A DNA stretch of 64,000 bases from the NCBI RefSeq assembly GCF_019578655.1, contig NC_063263.1, positions 7,016,001 through 7,080,000 on the forward strand, in the 5' to 3' direction. A program made the translations under genes and the position numbers. The notes beneath the pieces were generated by a model. It saw only the letters and a list, made by a program, of their open reading frames with translations. It was not told where the DNA came from and ran no database searches. Below are positions 23,375 through 36,103 of this stretch, piece by piece (position 1 is the first letter of the stretch; every line of letters starts with the position of its first letter). This stretch comes from Ricinus communis (lineage: Eukaryota; Streptophyta; Magnoliopsida; Malpighiales; Euphorbiaceae).

Positions 23375-25349
23375 TCTGTGCTTGATAGAAAAGAAGACAG
23401 AAACAAATTTAAGCTTGTCCTTTGAACGAAAAAAAAAAAAAGGAAAAGAGATAAGAGAACAAAGAGCATTCTTTTCAAGACTTTAATGTTTCTTGAAATG
23501 CATAAAATATTGAAAAGGGTAGCTACGTTTTTTTTTGGAAGGAGACGGTAGAGAGCATATTTTAGGTGTTTGGTGTGCTGTTCATTTGGAGGATGTGATG
23601 TTTTTCTTTAAGCCATTTTTATGCCTATTCTTTGTCTTTATTTTCTTTACGTTGTTCACTTATTTTTCCTTGTATGTCACAGTTGGTTGAGATCTACAAA
23701 TAAGGTTTGGAGAGAGAGGACTTGGAGATAGTGATGGGTGAGCTTTGAATTGTCAAGAGCCGGCAAACTCTGTTTGCAAGTTTGAAAAATATGTATATAT
23801 ATATATATTAATTTCCTTTGTTATCTGCTTGTGTTTTGTGCTATTTGGAAAATAATTCATGAAATTGGTTTTGTTCTTTGGACTGAAATAGACACATCTA
23901 CACAGAAATTTCATTTCAGGTTTCCAAATATAGAATTCTTTATTCTTTTATTATGCCGAGTCACTATTCAGAAATTTCTTGTTTATAAATGTAATCAGGC
24001 TCTTGTTTAATGTTTTATACCTCAAAATGGACCCGAGCAACGAGCCAATCCATTTTTGGATTGACTTTATCATTGTTCTTTTCTTCTTTTTTTTTTTTTT
24101 TGTTAATCTCATGTGAATGACACTTGCTGTGTTCTCCTACCAACACATGTACATTATGTTTTATGTAGCTCAGCCCTTTTGTATTTTTCTTGGCAATCAT
24201 TCCCTGCCCAAGATTTGAATGCAGATCACTGCAAAACAGGTGTTCATGATGGTTAAATTCTGTCTGCTAAATTTGGTTGTGTCCGATATTTACTCTGTAA
24301 GGGGATAAATTGTGCTTAGGCTACTTCCCATCCTGGCACAAGCCAAAAAAAAAAAATGAGCCCAATACAGATTTTGCTAATTATGTCATTTTATTTAGGC
24401 TTAATTTATTTTTATTTTTAAATTAGTGTATAGTTCCTATTTGTTTTTAATATATTAATATGTTTGATATTGATTTTTCTTATTTTTTGATAAAATTATT
24501 AGCCAAATTAACTTATTTGAATAGAATTTCGATGATAAAGAAAATATTGAATCAATACTAGAGTTGCTAATTTATCCTTATACTCTTCTATTTTTATTTT
24601 TTTTATTGTTTCTGTTTTAGACCTTAGAAATCTAAGGCGTGAAAAGAATGAGTAAGAAATGAATAAAAAGTCAATATTGTAAGATTTTTTTCTAAATCTT
24701 AATAAAGGCGAGTAAAATATTAAAAAATAATATATGTTGTTGAATTATCGACTTATTTACTTAAATGTACTTTTTTTGTTATGGGACTATTTGACATTTT
24801 AAATACTAATTTAACTATTTTATTATTATTATTATCGAGTCGCTTCAATAAATTTTGTGAGAAGTTAAAATTGAAATTAATATTAAAATATATTGTCAAA
24901 ATTAAAAATTAAAAATTATATTCTAAATTTGTAAATAAAACCTTTTATTTATGGAAAAACTATAATAATATTCTTGATATTTATTCCATCCTTTCTGTCT
25001 TTTCAAAAATACTATTTACTATTCGTGATATTTAAATATTATCATGCAATTTAATTCTTCTATTTATATGTCGCTTAACATTTTAAAAAGGACAAAAAAA
25101 AAACCTTAGTTCCCGTAGTGAATGTGTTTTAAATATCGTGGTATTTAATGTTAATGTTGTTTTTTCTTTCAGAAGAAAATGTTGTTTTTAAAAAATAAAA
25201 TAAAATAAAAGATAGGGAAAGAAAGAAAGCTTTCTGAATGTAATTTCCCCTTTTCTTATTACCTTACCCTTGGTTCTTGAGCCAGAACTTAGACCAGTTA
25301 AATTAGGACTAATTATTAATTAAATACTAAATTTTATATTTTTAATAAT

Positions 25350-25735
25350 TTTAGTTTAATTATTAAAATTTTAAGATAAATACTTATATTTTCAATTTAT
25401 TTTTTAGTAACAACTTTGAAATTTTATAATAAAAAAAATAATAAAGCAAGTTAATACTACTTACTAAAACAAAAATTAGTGAATCAACAAAAAATATTTA
25501 TTGCGCTTAGATGTAAGATATAGAAAAAAATATTTATTTATGAGATTTTTAATAACCATATCATTAAATCTATGATAAACTATTTTTGTTTATTTATAAT
25601 TATTATTTATTTAGTCAGTTTTTTATATTTTTTTTACTATAAAATTTTTAAAATTACTATTAAAAATTATTTCTAAAAATAAATTAAAATATAAATATTT
25701 AATTTAAAATTTTTAAAACGACTAAGCCTTAAATT
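25350..25735. mobile_element. MITE-like inverted-repeat element (degenerate)
   Basis: The left arm (TTAAAATTTTAAGATAAATA, then CTTATATTTTCAATTTATTTTT, ending in the word GAAATTTTATA) is mirrored by the right arm when read as reverse complement (AAAATTTTAAATTAAATATT, TTATATTTTAATTTATTTTT, AAATTTTATAGT). The arms are about 100 bp and diverged. There is no coding capacity. Low sequence complexity makes the edges uncertain. Confidence 0.4.
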
Positions 25736-26054
25736 TATTACCTTTCCCCGGGCTAAGCGATGGAAAAGTAGATAATGATCCTAAAGAAAAGCTTCAAGAC
25801 TTTGCATATGAATCATACATGTTTTTTTTCCTCTAGTTTTTTTAGGCCATCAAGATTGACTTTTCTTAACTTTGGAGACGAAATTAGTATTACCCAACTT
25901 CATTGTTATTTATTAGTGATGTAATGAGATATCACTTTACTTTCTTTGTTCACATCCTGTTTCATATCTTTTTAACAGCACATTTAGAAATAGCAATCGG
26001 TAGAGTATTCCTCCATTTATATTGACATTTCTAATTAATGATATTTTGCCCTTC

Positions 26055-26310
26055 TTAATTTTAGAATAAATATCTATACTTTTAATTTATTTTTAAAATT
26101 ATTTTTCGGCAACAATCTTTGAAATTTTACAATGAGAAAACCGACGTGGCAAGTCAATTATGCTTGCTAAAAGAAGAATTATCGAGTCAACAAAACTTTG
26201 TTGTATTTAAATGTAAGATATGTAAAAAGATACACATGTATGAAACTTGTAATAGCCATATTGTTAAGTCTAGAATAAACTATTTTTGTTGATTCACAAT
26301 TATTTTTTTC
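26055..26310. repeat. Second, diverged copy of the 25.35-kb repeat
   Basis: It shares ordered blocks with 25370-25615: CTTTTAATTTATTTTTAAAA, CAACAATCTTTGAAATTTTA, GCAAGTCAATTATGCTTGCT, GAGTCAACAAAA, AAATGTAAGATAT and AATAAACTATTTTTGTTGAT. It is in the same orientation about 0.7 kb downstream, and its right arm looks truncated. Confidence 0.45.
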
Positions 26311-26929
26311 TTTTAGTAAGTACAATTGACTTAGCACTTCATCTTTCTCACTGTTAAATTAATAAATTAATAAATGAAAAAAATGGACTACATTTTAGGA
26401 TAGATGAGAAAAAAAAACTATCAAAATAGGATGGAGAAAGTAGTTTATAGCAAGGTTTCATATTGGAGTTTTCCAAGAAATAATACTTACCTTATTTCTT
26501 GGGTTAATCATAAAAAAAAAAAAAAAACAGCGTGAGAATATAGGTATGGTCGGGATTGAGGAATTTTGAAATTTATGAATTTAATTAAAATTAAAGGATT
26601 TAAAATTTGTAGATTTTCAAAATTTTATTGATTGGATTAAATATAAATTTTTGTTTAAAGTTAAGGATAATTTTAGGATAAAATAAATTTATTAGGGACA
26701 ATATTGAAATAAAAAAGTAATATAGTAATTTATCATTCTTTTTAAAATGCTGGATTTTGATCTTTTTCACCTCCTAGGTGGGGAATTAAGATCTTAAAAA
26801 ATAATTTTTTAAAAAATTTATGAACTTAGACCACTTTTTTACTTGCCAAAAGATAAATTTAAATTAAATCTATAGATTTTACAAAATGAGACCGATAAGA
26901 TATTATAAAAAGAAAAAAGAAGCAAACCA

Positions 26930-27195
26930 CGGAAAAGTGGTCACTGTTTAACTACAACTCAGACACCATTTTGCTACCACTGAAAAATTAAATTATATTC
27001 TTTGATATTTGGCGACCAAGTTGAGACCATTCAGTGACCACGTATTGTGGTCTCTAAATTTGGCGGCAACTTTTTGCAGATAATTAAGTGATGATTGTTA
27101 AATTAGCGACCACGAGAAGGAGTCTCTAAATTTGGCGCAAAATACTTACCTTGTTTCGTGAGACCAAATCATAAGATTCAGCGTAGAAACAGTGT
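26930..27195. mobile_element. CACTA-like subterminal repeat remnant
   Basis: Repeated words around GGCGACCAAGTTGAGACC, GTGACCACGTATTGTGGTCT, CTCTAAATTTGGCG and GCGACCACGAGAAGGAGTCT occur in both orientations. This GCGACCAC...GTGGTC(G/T)CTAAAT style is typical of the subterminal regions of plant CACTA-type elements. No transposase and no clear CACTA termini were found, so it is a fragment at best. Confidence 0.35.
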
Positions 27196-27608
27196 TTTCC
27201 CTGATGCTTTGAGAGATTAGAGATTGATGCAATAATTAGTAGAAGATCTTGAAAAGGAAAAGCATAAATTTATAATTAATGAGCGAGAACAAAATGGTAA
27301 GTTGTTAAATTATTGGACACCGCACATATATATGAAGCATAACATTAATTCGACATCTTTATATTCTTGGCTCTGGATCAAATTGATTAATAGAGTAATT
27401 AATGTTGTTATTTGTAAGTTAAAAGATATTACATACTCTTATTATTTATTGGCTCCAAAATATAAATAAGTGACAATTTATACTTTCTTTTCACGAATTA
27501 ATTAATTTCTTTTTAAATTAAGTAAAACATTTAATTGTCACATTAAACTAGAAATTTCAGCCACCAACACCTTCTTTACTATTGTTACTAAAAACCCAAA
27601 AGGATGAA

Positions 27609-27611
<3 letters not shown>

Positions 27612-27641
<30 letters not shown>
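27612..27641. repeat. (AT)n microsatellite
   Basis: An uninterrupted run of about 15 AT units. Confidence 0.9.
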
Positions 27642-27643
<2 letters not shown>

Positions 27644-28258
27644 CTTGAAAATACAAACCAATCCAATCATTTAGTATTTTTGACCAGTTTAATAAAATAT
27701 ATATATGGTGCCTATATTATAAATTATGGACTTTTATTGATGAACTAAATGATAATCTATAATATAATGAACTATTATACAGTGATTTTAAATTTCATTC
27801 TATTATTGATATGTAATGAATTTATATTAATTAAAAAATTGAGTCATTCAATTGATATTTAATATATAAGAAAATTAAAAACCATCATGTAAAGCATATT
27901 TGATATTTTTGGATTACAATAGATTGTATGTGATTTTGATTGAATCTTAATTTTCCTAATATAATCTCCGGCATTTTAATAAATTAAAATTTTAAAATGA
28001 ATTGACTATCATTTCATTAATATTATTTAATATTATATTGAAATTTTGGTGAATTTGAATATTGTTTTGTAATATTTAGCAAATCAAATTTTATTTTATT
28101 TAATTCGGCTTTAATATGAATGTTTATTTTATTTTATTTATTATATGTTTACTTTTATTATTTAATTTTATTTTCAGTTGATCTAAACTTTATTACTAAT
28201 GGCATTCATGATTTATTAAGCAGTAGGCTAAGGTTGAATTATTAATATAAACCCTAAA

Positions 28259-30884
28259 TGTATAAATATATATAGATATGTGTTTATTTTCTTTAGTGGG
28301 GTATTATTGTAGCTACTTTAGCAAGGGGGGACTTATGTGCACTTTTTTTTATCTTTTCACAAAAAAATTACATCAAGGCCCCTCCCCTATTTCCTTCTTC
28401 CTCCCTCCCAACACCACTCTTCCTCCTCCCTTATTGCTCCCATTTTTGTCACTTGCTCTTCCAGCCACTGCAAACTTTTTTTTCCTCCCTATCGGTGACA
28501 TCACCTCCTTCCTCTTCCTTTCTTGCTGTTGCAGTCAAGCTTGAGGGAGAAAAGCTCCCTCCCTTGCTGCCGCAGTTGAAATAACCACCTATCGCCCTCT
28601 CCTCGTAAATCCGATGACAAGATCGTGCTCCTCACCGTCAAAAACCAACGTCAGCTCCTTCTCGCTGTTCAACAGCCGTTTTCTAGCTCCTCCAAGCCTC
28701 GCTGGAGCTGAAACTTTACGGCCTCGATTTGGTGGCTTCCGGTGAGTTTGAGGCGAAGACATCTATATTTTTAAACTCCCCGCAGGTCAAACTTCACGTA
28801 GGTGTCTCCGAAATCAAAATCCGACACCATTAGCGGTACTAACATTGAACTTGGTAAAATGAGATGGTTGAATAATTAAAAAATGAGATTATTCAATTGG
28901 TAGAAAAAAAACCCGCAACCCTTTGGGGTTATCCTGCACTTGGAAGAAGAAGTAGAAAACCGGCTTTCGAACCCGAATGTTTTTCGAACACGTAGAATTT
29001 TAAATTTCGGCTAGGTACAATTTTATTTAAATTCTAAAAATTATTTTAGAATTTTAGAAAATATTTGGTGCATTAATTGTTAGCTATTAATAATTGATTA
29101 AATTATTTAATTAATTAGCAGCTGAATCTAGAAATGCTATAGATTAATTATAGTGGCAATTATTATTTTGTTTTGTAATTTGAGGTTGTGGTTAATTAAA
29201 TTAAAATGCGAAAAAAATATTTGCGTGTTGGATTGTGAAATAGTATTTGTTGCTGAACTATTAATTATTGCATTGTGAACTGGTTGTGTTGCGAAGTCGG
29301 GAAATATAATGCAGTTTTGGTGGTCCGACTGCTATTAAATAATTGTGGAATATTTGAAGTATTTTTAGCAGGTTCCGGACCCATTATACAAGAGGTAAAC
29401 GCCCATATTTTAGGAGAGGTTCTATCGAATTTGAGTTGGGTTTAGTCAAAAAATTTTTAGGCAATCTAACATATGAGTCTAGGCCTATGAAAAATTATGG
29501 GTATTTCATTAATTTAATTATTTTCATGAATAGATAATCTGTCGATCCAGCCATCTCCACCCAGGGTGTAGGAGCAGACATCAAAACTTGACAGAACTGT
29601 GAGTTAAAATCATATATTGTACCGCCTTTGTCATATCTGCATTTAAACGAAGTTCTTAAATGAATAATTATTATAGTTGTTTTAGTAGTATAAGTATTAT
29701 TAAATTTTTTTTATCACTATTAATATTGATATTATTGTTGCTATTATTATTATTCTTATTATTATTATTATTACTATTTGTCTCATTACCTTTATTATCA
29801 TCTCAATTATTATTATTGTTATTATTATTATCGTTATTGTTGATGTTATTTAAATATTATCAATTTTATAAAATTGCATTACTTCACTATACTGCTATTA
29901 TTACTGCGATTGTTGATTATTACTGCGATTGTTGAGTATCATGTTGCATGTAATATTACTGATGTTAAAATTTTATGGCTCGGGATGAGGCAACAATAGA
30001 ATGCCGCCTGATGGACTACATCAGGATCGTGTGCGCATTGGTAAAAATCATAGCCATGTAATAGCGGAATATTCGATGGTGTGCCCTGGTCGAGCAAAGC
30101 TCTTTGGGCCTATGGAAGTCGATTTGTCAGAGAAAGTTCCATGGTCGAGGTTGCTTCTAGGTACTGGCTATATTGGTATTTAAGTGACCATACTAGACTT
30201 AAGGACTCTAGTCGAGCTTTGCTCTTGGGACACCGGTCTTATTGGATTAAGAGAGCCGAAAAGCTACTAGAATTAGAGGTTTAAAGTTTTGCTGAAGTAC
30301 TCGTCTTGTGTTAAAATTACATGTCCTTTTAAAATTACAACATGACACGCATTTGTTATTTTGAAATATTTTGTACTATTAAATAATTATTTTATAATTA
30401 CGGTTGTTAAATTCAGGGTATATAATTTTAACTTACTCTCGAGAATGAAAGTCTCAATTATAATTTTTCAGGTGACAACTAAGTTCTCTGCCGATTTTCT
30501 CTTAGCAACTTGACTTCCTTCCCCTTTCGGTCTTATTGTAATTAAATTCTAACTTTTGTACTTCGAATTATTTGAAATTTTAGGCTTTCCACTGTAGTGG
30601 ACTTGGAACTTTATATTTTATCTTGGTCTATTAAAAATCATGAGTTATCTAGTAATCTAGCTGATGGATTAATTTGACTGTATGGTGATCATGTGAATCT
30701 AGCTTATGGATTAATTTGACTGTGTGGTGATTATGTGAATGAACTTTTGGTTTATTTAGGTAATGTATATATTCATGCATGCAATTATCTAGGTTATTGC
30801 CTAGTTAGGCTTGCTATGGTTTCAGTGGCCTTAAGTCTATCCATTTTTTAGCGCAATTACGGGTCCACAGATCGGGTCGTAACA
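28259..30884 (-). mobile_element. LTR-like repeat, copy A (minus orientation)
   Basis: It ends on the plus strand with GGGTCGTAACA (30874-30884), the reverse complement of the family start TGTTACGACCC. It shares long blocks with copies B and C: the GAGCAAAGCTCTTTGGGCC and TTGGATTAAGAGAGCCGAAA region (30080-30270), the CATCAGGATCGTGTGCGCAT region (30015-30045), an ATT-rich microsatellite (29690-29850), and the AATATTTGGTGCATTAATTG block (about 29060-29140) shared with C. The left edge at 28259 (TGTATA) is tentative. It rests on a 4/5 match of flanks, CTAAA (28254-28258) to CTTAA (30885-30889). No gag or pol frame is present, so it is a solo LTR or a non-autonomous element. Confidence 0.65.
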
Positions 30885-30957
30885 CTTAATTAATTGTATT
30901 TTGGATCAATTAAATACTTTTGAAAGTGCTAGATCGTATTTGAAATACTTTTATGAT

Positions 30958-33675
30958 TGTCACGGCCCAGTATGTGGGCCCGTGATCGATGTTAGAGAAT
31001 GGATAAGCTTAAGGTCAGCGAAACTCATAACAAGCCTGACTAATCACTAGCTCAAACAAATTATAAATTTATCCATTATAACACTATTTCATTACTAATT
31101 TTCAACCACCCAAGTACTACATACTTAAATCAGTCTGTCAGTATAATTAGGTAATACCTCCTCTATTGGTTTAATATGCCAAAACAAAATAATAAGTTCT
31201 ATAATCACTACTGCGGAGAATCTAGAAGTCTAATAATCATACATACAAATAAAATTAGTTATATTAAACCCGAAGATGAAGCAATTCGGGTTGCCAAAGA
31301 AGAAGAACTGCAGAAAACCTAACAAACACTTGAAAAATAAAATTTTAGACTGTCAGTCCATACAATGAGTTAAAATCATATAATCTAAAAATAAATACAA
31401 CCATCTCAATAAAATATTCAATAAAATATTTATTTAATCAGAATAAAATATTATATCATATTAAAACATGTGTCATGTCATGATTCAAAAAAAACACAAT
31501 TTAAAAGTTTATGGGATGAGTACCTCAGCAGAATTCTAAACTCCAATCCTATTAGCCATTCGGCTCTCTTATTCCAATAAAACTGGCGCCTAAAGAGCAA
31601 AGTTCGACTAGGGTCCTTAAATCCAGTCTGGTCACTTAATTTCTAATATAGCCGGCATCCAGAGAGCAATACTCGACTAGGGACCTTTCCTCCGGCAGTC
31701 AGATTTCCATAAGCCCAGAGAGCTATATTCAACCAGGGCACATCACAAAAATATTTTTCTATTACCTGTCTCTGATTTATACTGGTGTGCATGCGGTCCT
31801 GATGCATCCCATCAGCTGGCATGTTCTACTATTGTCTCATCCCGAGTCATAATACAATCATAACATTAATAATGTGAAAAATGATATAAATTACAAGCAA
31901 TCTTAATATTGTTCAATAATTTATTAAGTATTAGAATTAAATAACATCGAGTATAGCGAACATAAAATAATAATAATAATGATAAATATGATGAAAAAAA
32001 TAAAAATAAAAGAATATGGATAATAACGAAAATAAAATTAATAATAATAGTAATGGTAATAATAATCATAATGATTATCAATAAAAACGTTGTATTTAAA
32101 TAACATATGTGCAGTGATTATATGACTTTAACTCACAAATATAACGTCTTCCTCTACGCTACCCACGCGTCTGATGTAGCTAGCTGATGGGATGAAGAAT
32201 CTAAAATTTGCAAGTAATCATTAATATTTATGTTCATACTTTATAAATAGTCAACCTAATTCTAGACTTTTAAGAAATTATGGGTTGGTCCTACGAGAAT
32301 TTCGCTTAATAGCATGACCGGTGATAGCGAAACTTTATCTACAATTATGACTCAAGTCCTACTAATATAATACCGTAATCATCAATTAATATCTTAAATT
32401 ATTATTCTCAAATTAATATCATTAATTTTTTGATTTTGTATAAAATAATAATAAAATATTAAATTAATATTTTCAAAATTAGTAAACCAGCTAACATAAT
32501 TTTCTAACTATAATAATCAAATCAATAAATCAAATTTTTATAATTAATCCTTAATCAACTTTAATTTAATCTCTCTTTATCAATTTATTACTAATTATCC
32601 ATAATTAATCTCAAATACATAACGATTTCTAATTACTAAGTAATTATCTGAAATATAAATATAAATAATTAACTAAATAAGTTCGGGTTAGCTGAGAAAT
32701 TAATACGAAATAGTGACGTGAACATCCAAAAATCAAAATCAAAATTTCGCCCATTGGCATGCATCCCGAGGTGACTGGGCCCGTCGCTGGAAAAGTTTCG
32801 ACAGTTATGAAAATTCGATCCGAGCACACCAAAGGAAAGCCCACAATCTCAAAAGTCCAGATGTACAATTATTTTTACCAAAAAGTGGTCGAAAAATCCT
32901 AGATCGCCGTTTAAAGTTTTAACGCCGTTGAGCTTGATCAACGATGAAACAGAGGATATCAGGCCTGAGCTTTACTTTTCTAAGAATTTTTCGGCATGAG
33001 GAGCTTATTTTTGGGATCTGGTTGGCCAAAAGAGGTCGGCAAGATACTAAACCAGCAATGGCAGCGGTGAGAGACGTTTCTCTCTCTTCGAAGCACGCGG
33101 ACGAGCGACTCTTGATGTTACTTGGCGCCGGCGAGGGGTGGAGCGAGGCAACGATGGCCTAAAATGAGTGTTAGATGGTGAAAGGAGGCTCAATGCCAGT
33201 GAATACGTGAAGAAATGGGTGGGTTGGCAATGGTGTATGACGAGAGAGAAGGAGCAAGGTAGGAGGAGGGGCCAAATTGAAATTTTTATTTTCTTTTTCA
33301 AATTTCAGTTTTGTCCTTCCTTATAAGAAAAAGAGGCTATATTAACCTTATTTCTTATATATATATATTATTAACTTCCAATACTTAAGTCACTAAAAAT
33401 ATATTTTAACTTTGAATTAGTTATAAAATAATATATTCATAAATTAAATTAATTCACATCAAAAATAAAATTTAAAATAAAAATAAAATAAAATCCAATA
33501 CATAAAATAAAACAATTTAAGAAAAATAACAATTCAAATATGATAAGTGATGAATAAATTTACCACGTCTAAACATGTCTCGAAATGTTTAGTAGTCTAA
33601 AAAAAATATTAAATTATCAAAATATCTTTAAAAGAATAATAATATTTAATTAAAATTAAAATTTAAGATATTACA
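30958..33675 (+). mobile_element. Solo LTR, copy B, with perfect 5-bp target duplication
   Basis: It begins TGTCACGGCCCAGTATGTGG (30958), a start typical of a widespread class of plant LTRs (TGTCACGACCC...GGGCCGTGA), and ends ATATTACA (33668-33675). ATGAT lies directly on both sides (30953-30957 and 33676-33680). Length is 2718 bp, and no retroviral-type protein frames lie inside. Internal landmarks shared with copy C include the GAGTACCTCAGCAGAATTCT region (31519), GAGAGCAA..CTCGACTAGGGACC (31655-31683), an ATT-type microsatellite (31960-32090) and the G/C-richer tail (32740-33260). A perfect duplication around a single LTR suggests unequal recombination between the two LTRs of a former full element. 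Confidence 0.85.
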
Positions 33676-33736
33676 ATGATATTTTACTCGCAGACTTAAT
33701 TAGTTCATTAATTTTTATTAAATTGACTTTTTTTTT

Positions 33737-34262
33737 TTGAAAGTAGTAGATTGTATCCTATAAAATTTTACTCTTAAGTTTTAATAATTCATCGTTTTAA
33801 TATTCAATTAAATTATTCTCAAAAATCTTAAATCATGTCCAATGAAAAAATACTCTTAGATTTTAACTAATTTTTCATTCTTTTATTCAATTGACGTACT
33901 CTGAAAAGTGCAAGTTCGTGTCCTATAATAATTTACTCTTAGATTTTAAATCAATTCAATATTTTTTATTCAATGGACCTAATTTCAAGTATGATAAATC
34001 ATATCCTGTAATAATAATATTCTTAGGTTTTAATCAATTCTCTATTTTCTATGGAATTGATAAACTATTTTCATACGTGCTAGTTCCTTTTCTTATGATA
34101 ATTTATCCTTAGATTTTGATCAATTCATTATTATTTTTATTCAAGTGATATACTTTTACAGACTTGTTTGATCATGTTCTACAATAATTTATTTATAGTT
34201 CTTAATCAATTAATCTTTTTTAAAATTGGTTAGGTCGTATTTTATGATAATTTATTTGACTT
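33737..34262. repeat. Degenerate 83-87-bp tandem array
   Basis: About seven units share the frame TCCTATAATAATTTACTCTT, then AGATTTTAATCAATTCA and TTTTATTCAATTGA. The TCC anchors fall at 33756, 33838, 33921 and 34004 (82-83-bp spacing), then at about 34091 and 34178 (87 bp), with a shortened last unit. It lies just outside the right end of solo LTR B. Confidence 0.75.
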
Positions 34263-34354
34263 ATTTTAATTTAATTGAAATTACACGGATAGTGTTAACG
34301 TGTACCTCCTAAGACTTACTTTTTTTAATTAATTAAATTTTGATTAGAATTTAA

Positions 34355-34462
34355 CTATTAATTAACAAACTTAGACTAAGTTTAATTACACTATTAATTA
34401 AAAAACTTAGACGAAGTTGAATTGCATTATTAATTAACAAACTTAGACTAATTGAATTGCAC
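34355..34462. repeat. 36-bp tandem repeat, three units
   Basis: TATTAATTAACAAACTTAGA recurs with starts at 34356, 34392 and 34428, exactly 36 bp apart and with few substitutions. Confidence 0.8.
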
Positions 34463-36103
34463 TTATTTTGAACTATTTAATTAAACTTTATAAGTTATTA
34501 ACTTACATCAATAGTACTATCACACAGTATAAATCAAAACTTATTACAATTCTAATTTAAATTGATAATTTTTTTCTTAAAAAAATGAACAATAGTGAAA
34601 AAAACGCACTCTTTTGCATCTAACTAATCAAATATACCAAAAAGATTAGAAATTTGCAAGTTTTAACACAAGACCGGACGACTTCTCTTGCATTTCAATA
34701 ATCAACTAAAGGGATAAAATATAATTTCATTTGAAAAAGAATGTATGTTAATCAATCATTTTAACTTACACATTAATATGAAAACATGAAAAGGATGAAC
34801 AACAAACTTAACTTTATTCATTATATATCTTAAACATATAATATTAAAAGAAACTTAACTTTTACTAATACAGTATGAGAATTTTGTCATTGTCACTACT
34901 CACTGTTAATTATTGGTAGCATGCATGCTTCGTAGAGGTATCCTATTTTACAGATTGGTTTGACATTGGATTCTTTAGCAGAATAATATTTACAATGTGG
35001 CTTGAGATAGAATCATAACTATAAACGAGTGGGAATTTGATATGTTCTTACGATTACAAAACTAATGCAAAGGAAACTTGAAGTTTTAGCAGATGTCCTG
35101 GAATATGAGAAAAGCCAAATATCCTGTTACGCTCTCGGTGAAACTCTCTGATAAGAATTTGATGAGGCTTCTGCGATAATTCAGTCAGAATTGTAGCTCT
35201 GAATTATCAGAATTACAGAAAATTATTGCTGGATAACACGCTTGTGGACAACATATAAGCTATGAATCAAGATTGTATTATGTTTTTGTATAGTGTTTTA
35301 TTGATAAATTAATAAGGACATGAATCACTGTAGCAAAGATCATAAATTTGAACGAAAGGGACGGAACCGGACCAATTAAACCAAAGAGTTTTTCTTGTTT
35401 TTGTTTCCCTTTTGCAAAAGAGGCAAATCTAATGCAGTTTCAACCATAGATTGGATGGATAAGATACATAGGGAGAATTGATAAGAAAATTTGTGGCAGC
35501 ATTTGCCTCTTTACAATAAAAATCATTTTCTTTTCCCTTAAAATTCACAGTCCCGAACTGAAGTATCAACCGGTGAATATATCTTTGCATATTTAAGTTA
35601 ATTACCTTAAAAATCCTTAAAACTATCTTTGGAAGATGGAGTGAATTGTCTATCTTTTAATACAAAAGGTCACAAGCTCTTTAGCATCCTTCCATTCAAA
35701 ATCGTCAATGCACGCAAGAAATGACTAAAAATGGAGGTTTCCTCAGCCAGTCCAAATGTATTACACTTTATTATTGAATGAGTGACGTATGTAAAATAAT
35801 TATAGGATTTAAAATTTGCATCTCTCTTTTCAATAAAGGGTGAAATATTTAGAGTTCTTGTCACTCAATTTTGTATAATACATTAAAATTAACCGAAAAC
35901 TCTACATTAGGGGAATGTAAATGAATATAGTGGCTTATTGTTGGATCTTCGCTCTAAAAATTATAACAAATAATTGCATAAATTGGTAAACATTAACAAG
36001 AAAAATCCATAGCTGAAAGAAGAAATCCACATCAGTCCAACGAAAACAGATCAACGAAGGCACATGGACATGAACTAATAAACTTTAAACAACACTAGCC
36101 ATC

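Larger units (their letters stand above)
23375..28258. other. Long AT-rich intergenic region with old repeats
   Basis: 23375-23800 is the likely NSP1 promoter and leader, with A/T runs at 23430-23441 and a TA repeat at about 23789-23809. Beyond that I see no coding exon. Separate entries give the inverted-repeat element near 25350-25735, its diverged copy near 26055-26310, the CACTA-like sequence near 26930-27195 and an (AT)n at 27612-27641. Confidence 0.45.
33676..36103. other. Intergenic region with tandem arrays
   Basis: It starts with two tandem repeat arrays (see separate entries) and continues as AT-rich spacer with no convincing exon. 34970-35250 is slightly less AT-rich but shows no conserved frame. 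35870-36103 is the probable 3' flank of the germin-like gene. Confidence 0.45.

Noticed and set aside
29660..29935. Leu-rich frame of 91 codons
   Set aside because: Translation of an ATT/TTA microsatellite inside LTR-like copy A.
30001..30284. Two short frames in the G/C-richer part of copy A
   Set aside because: The same sequence recurs with stops and indels in copies B and C, so it is LTR sequence rather than a gene.
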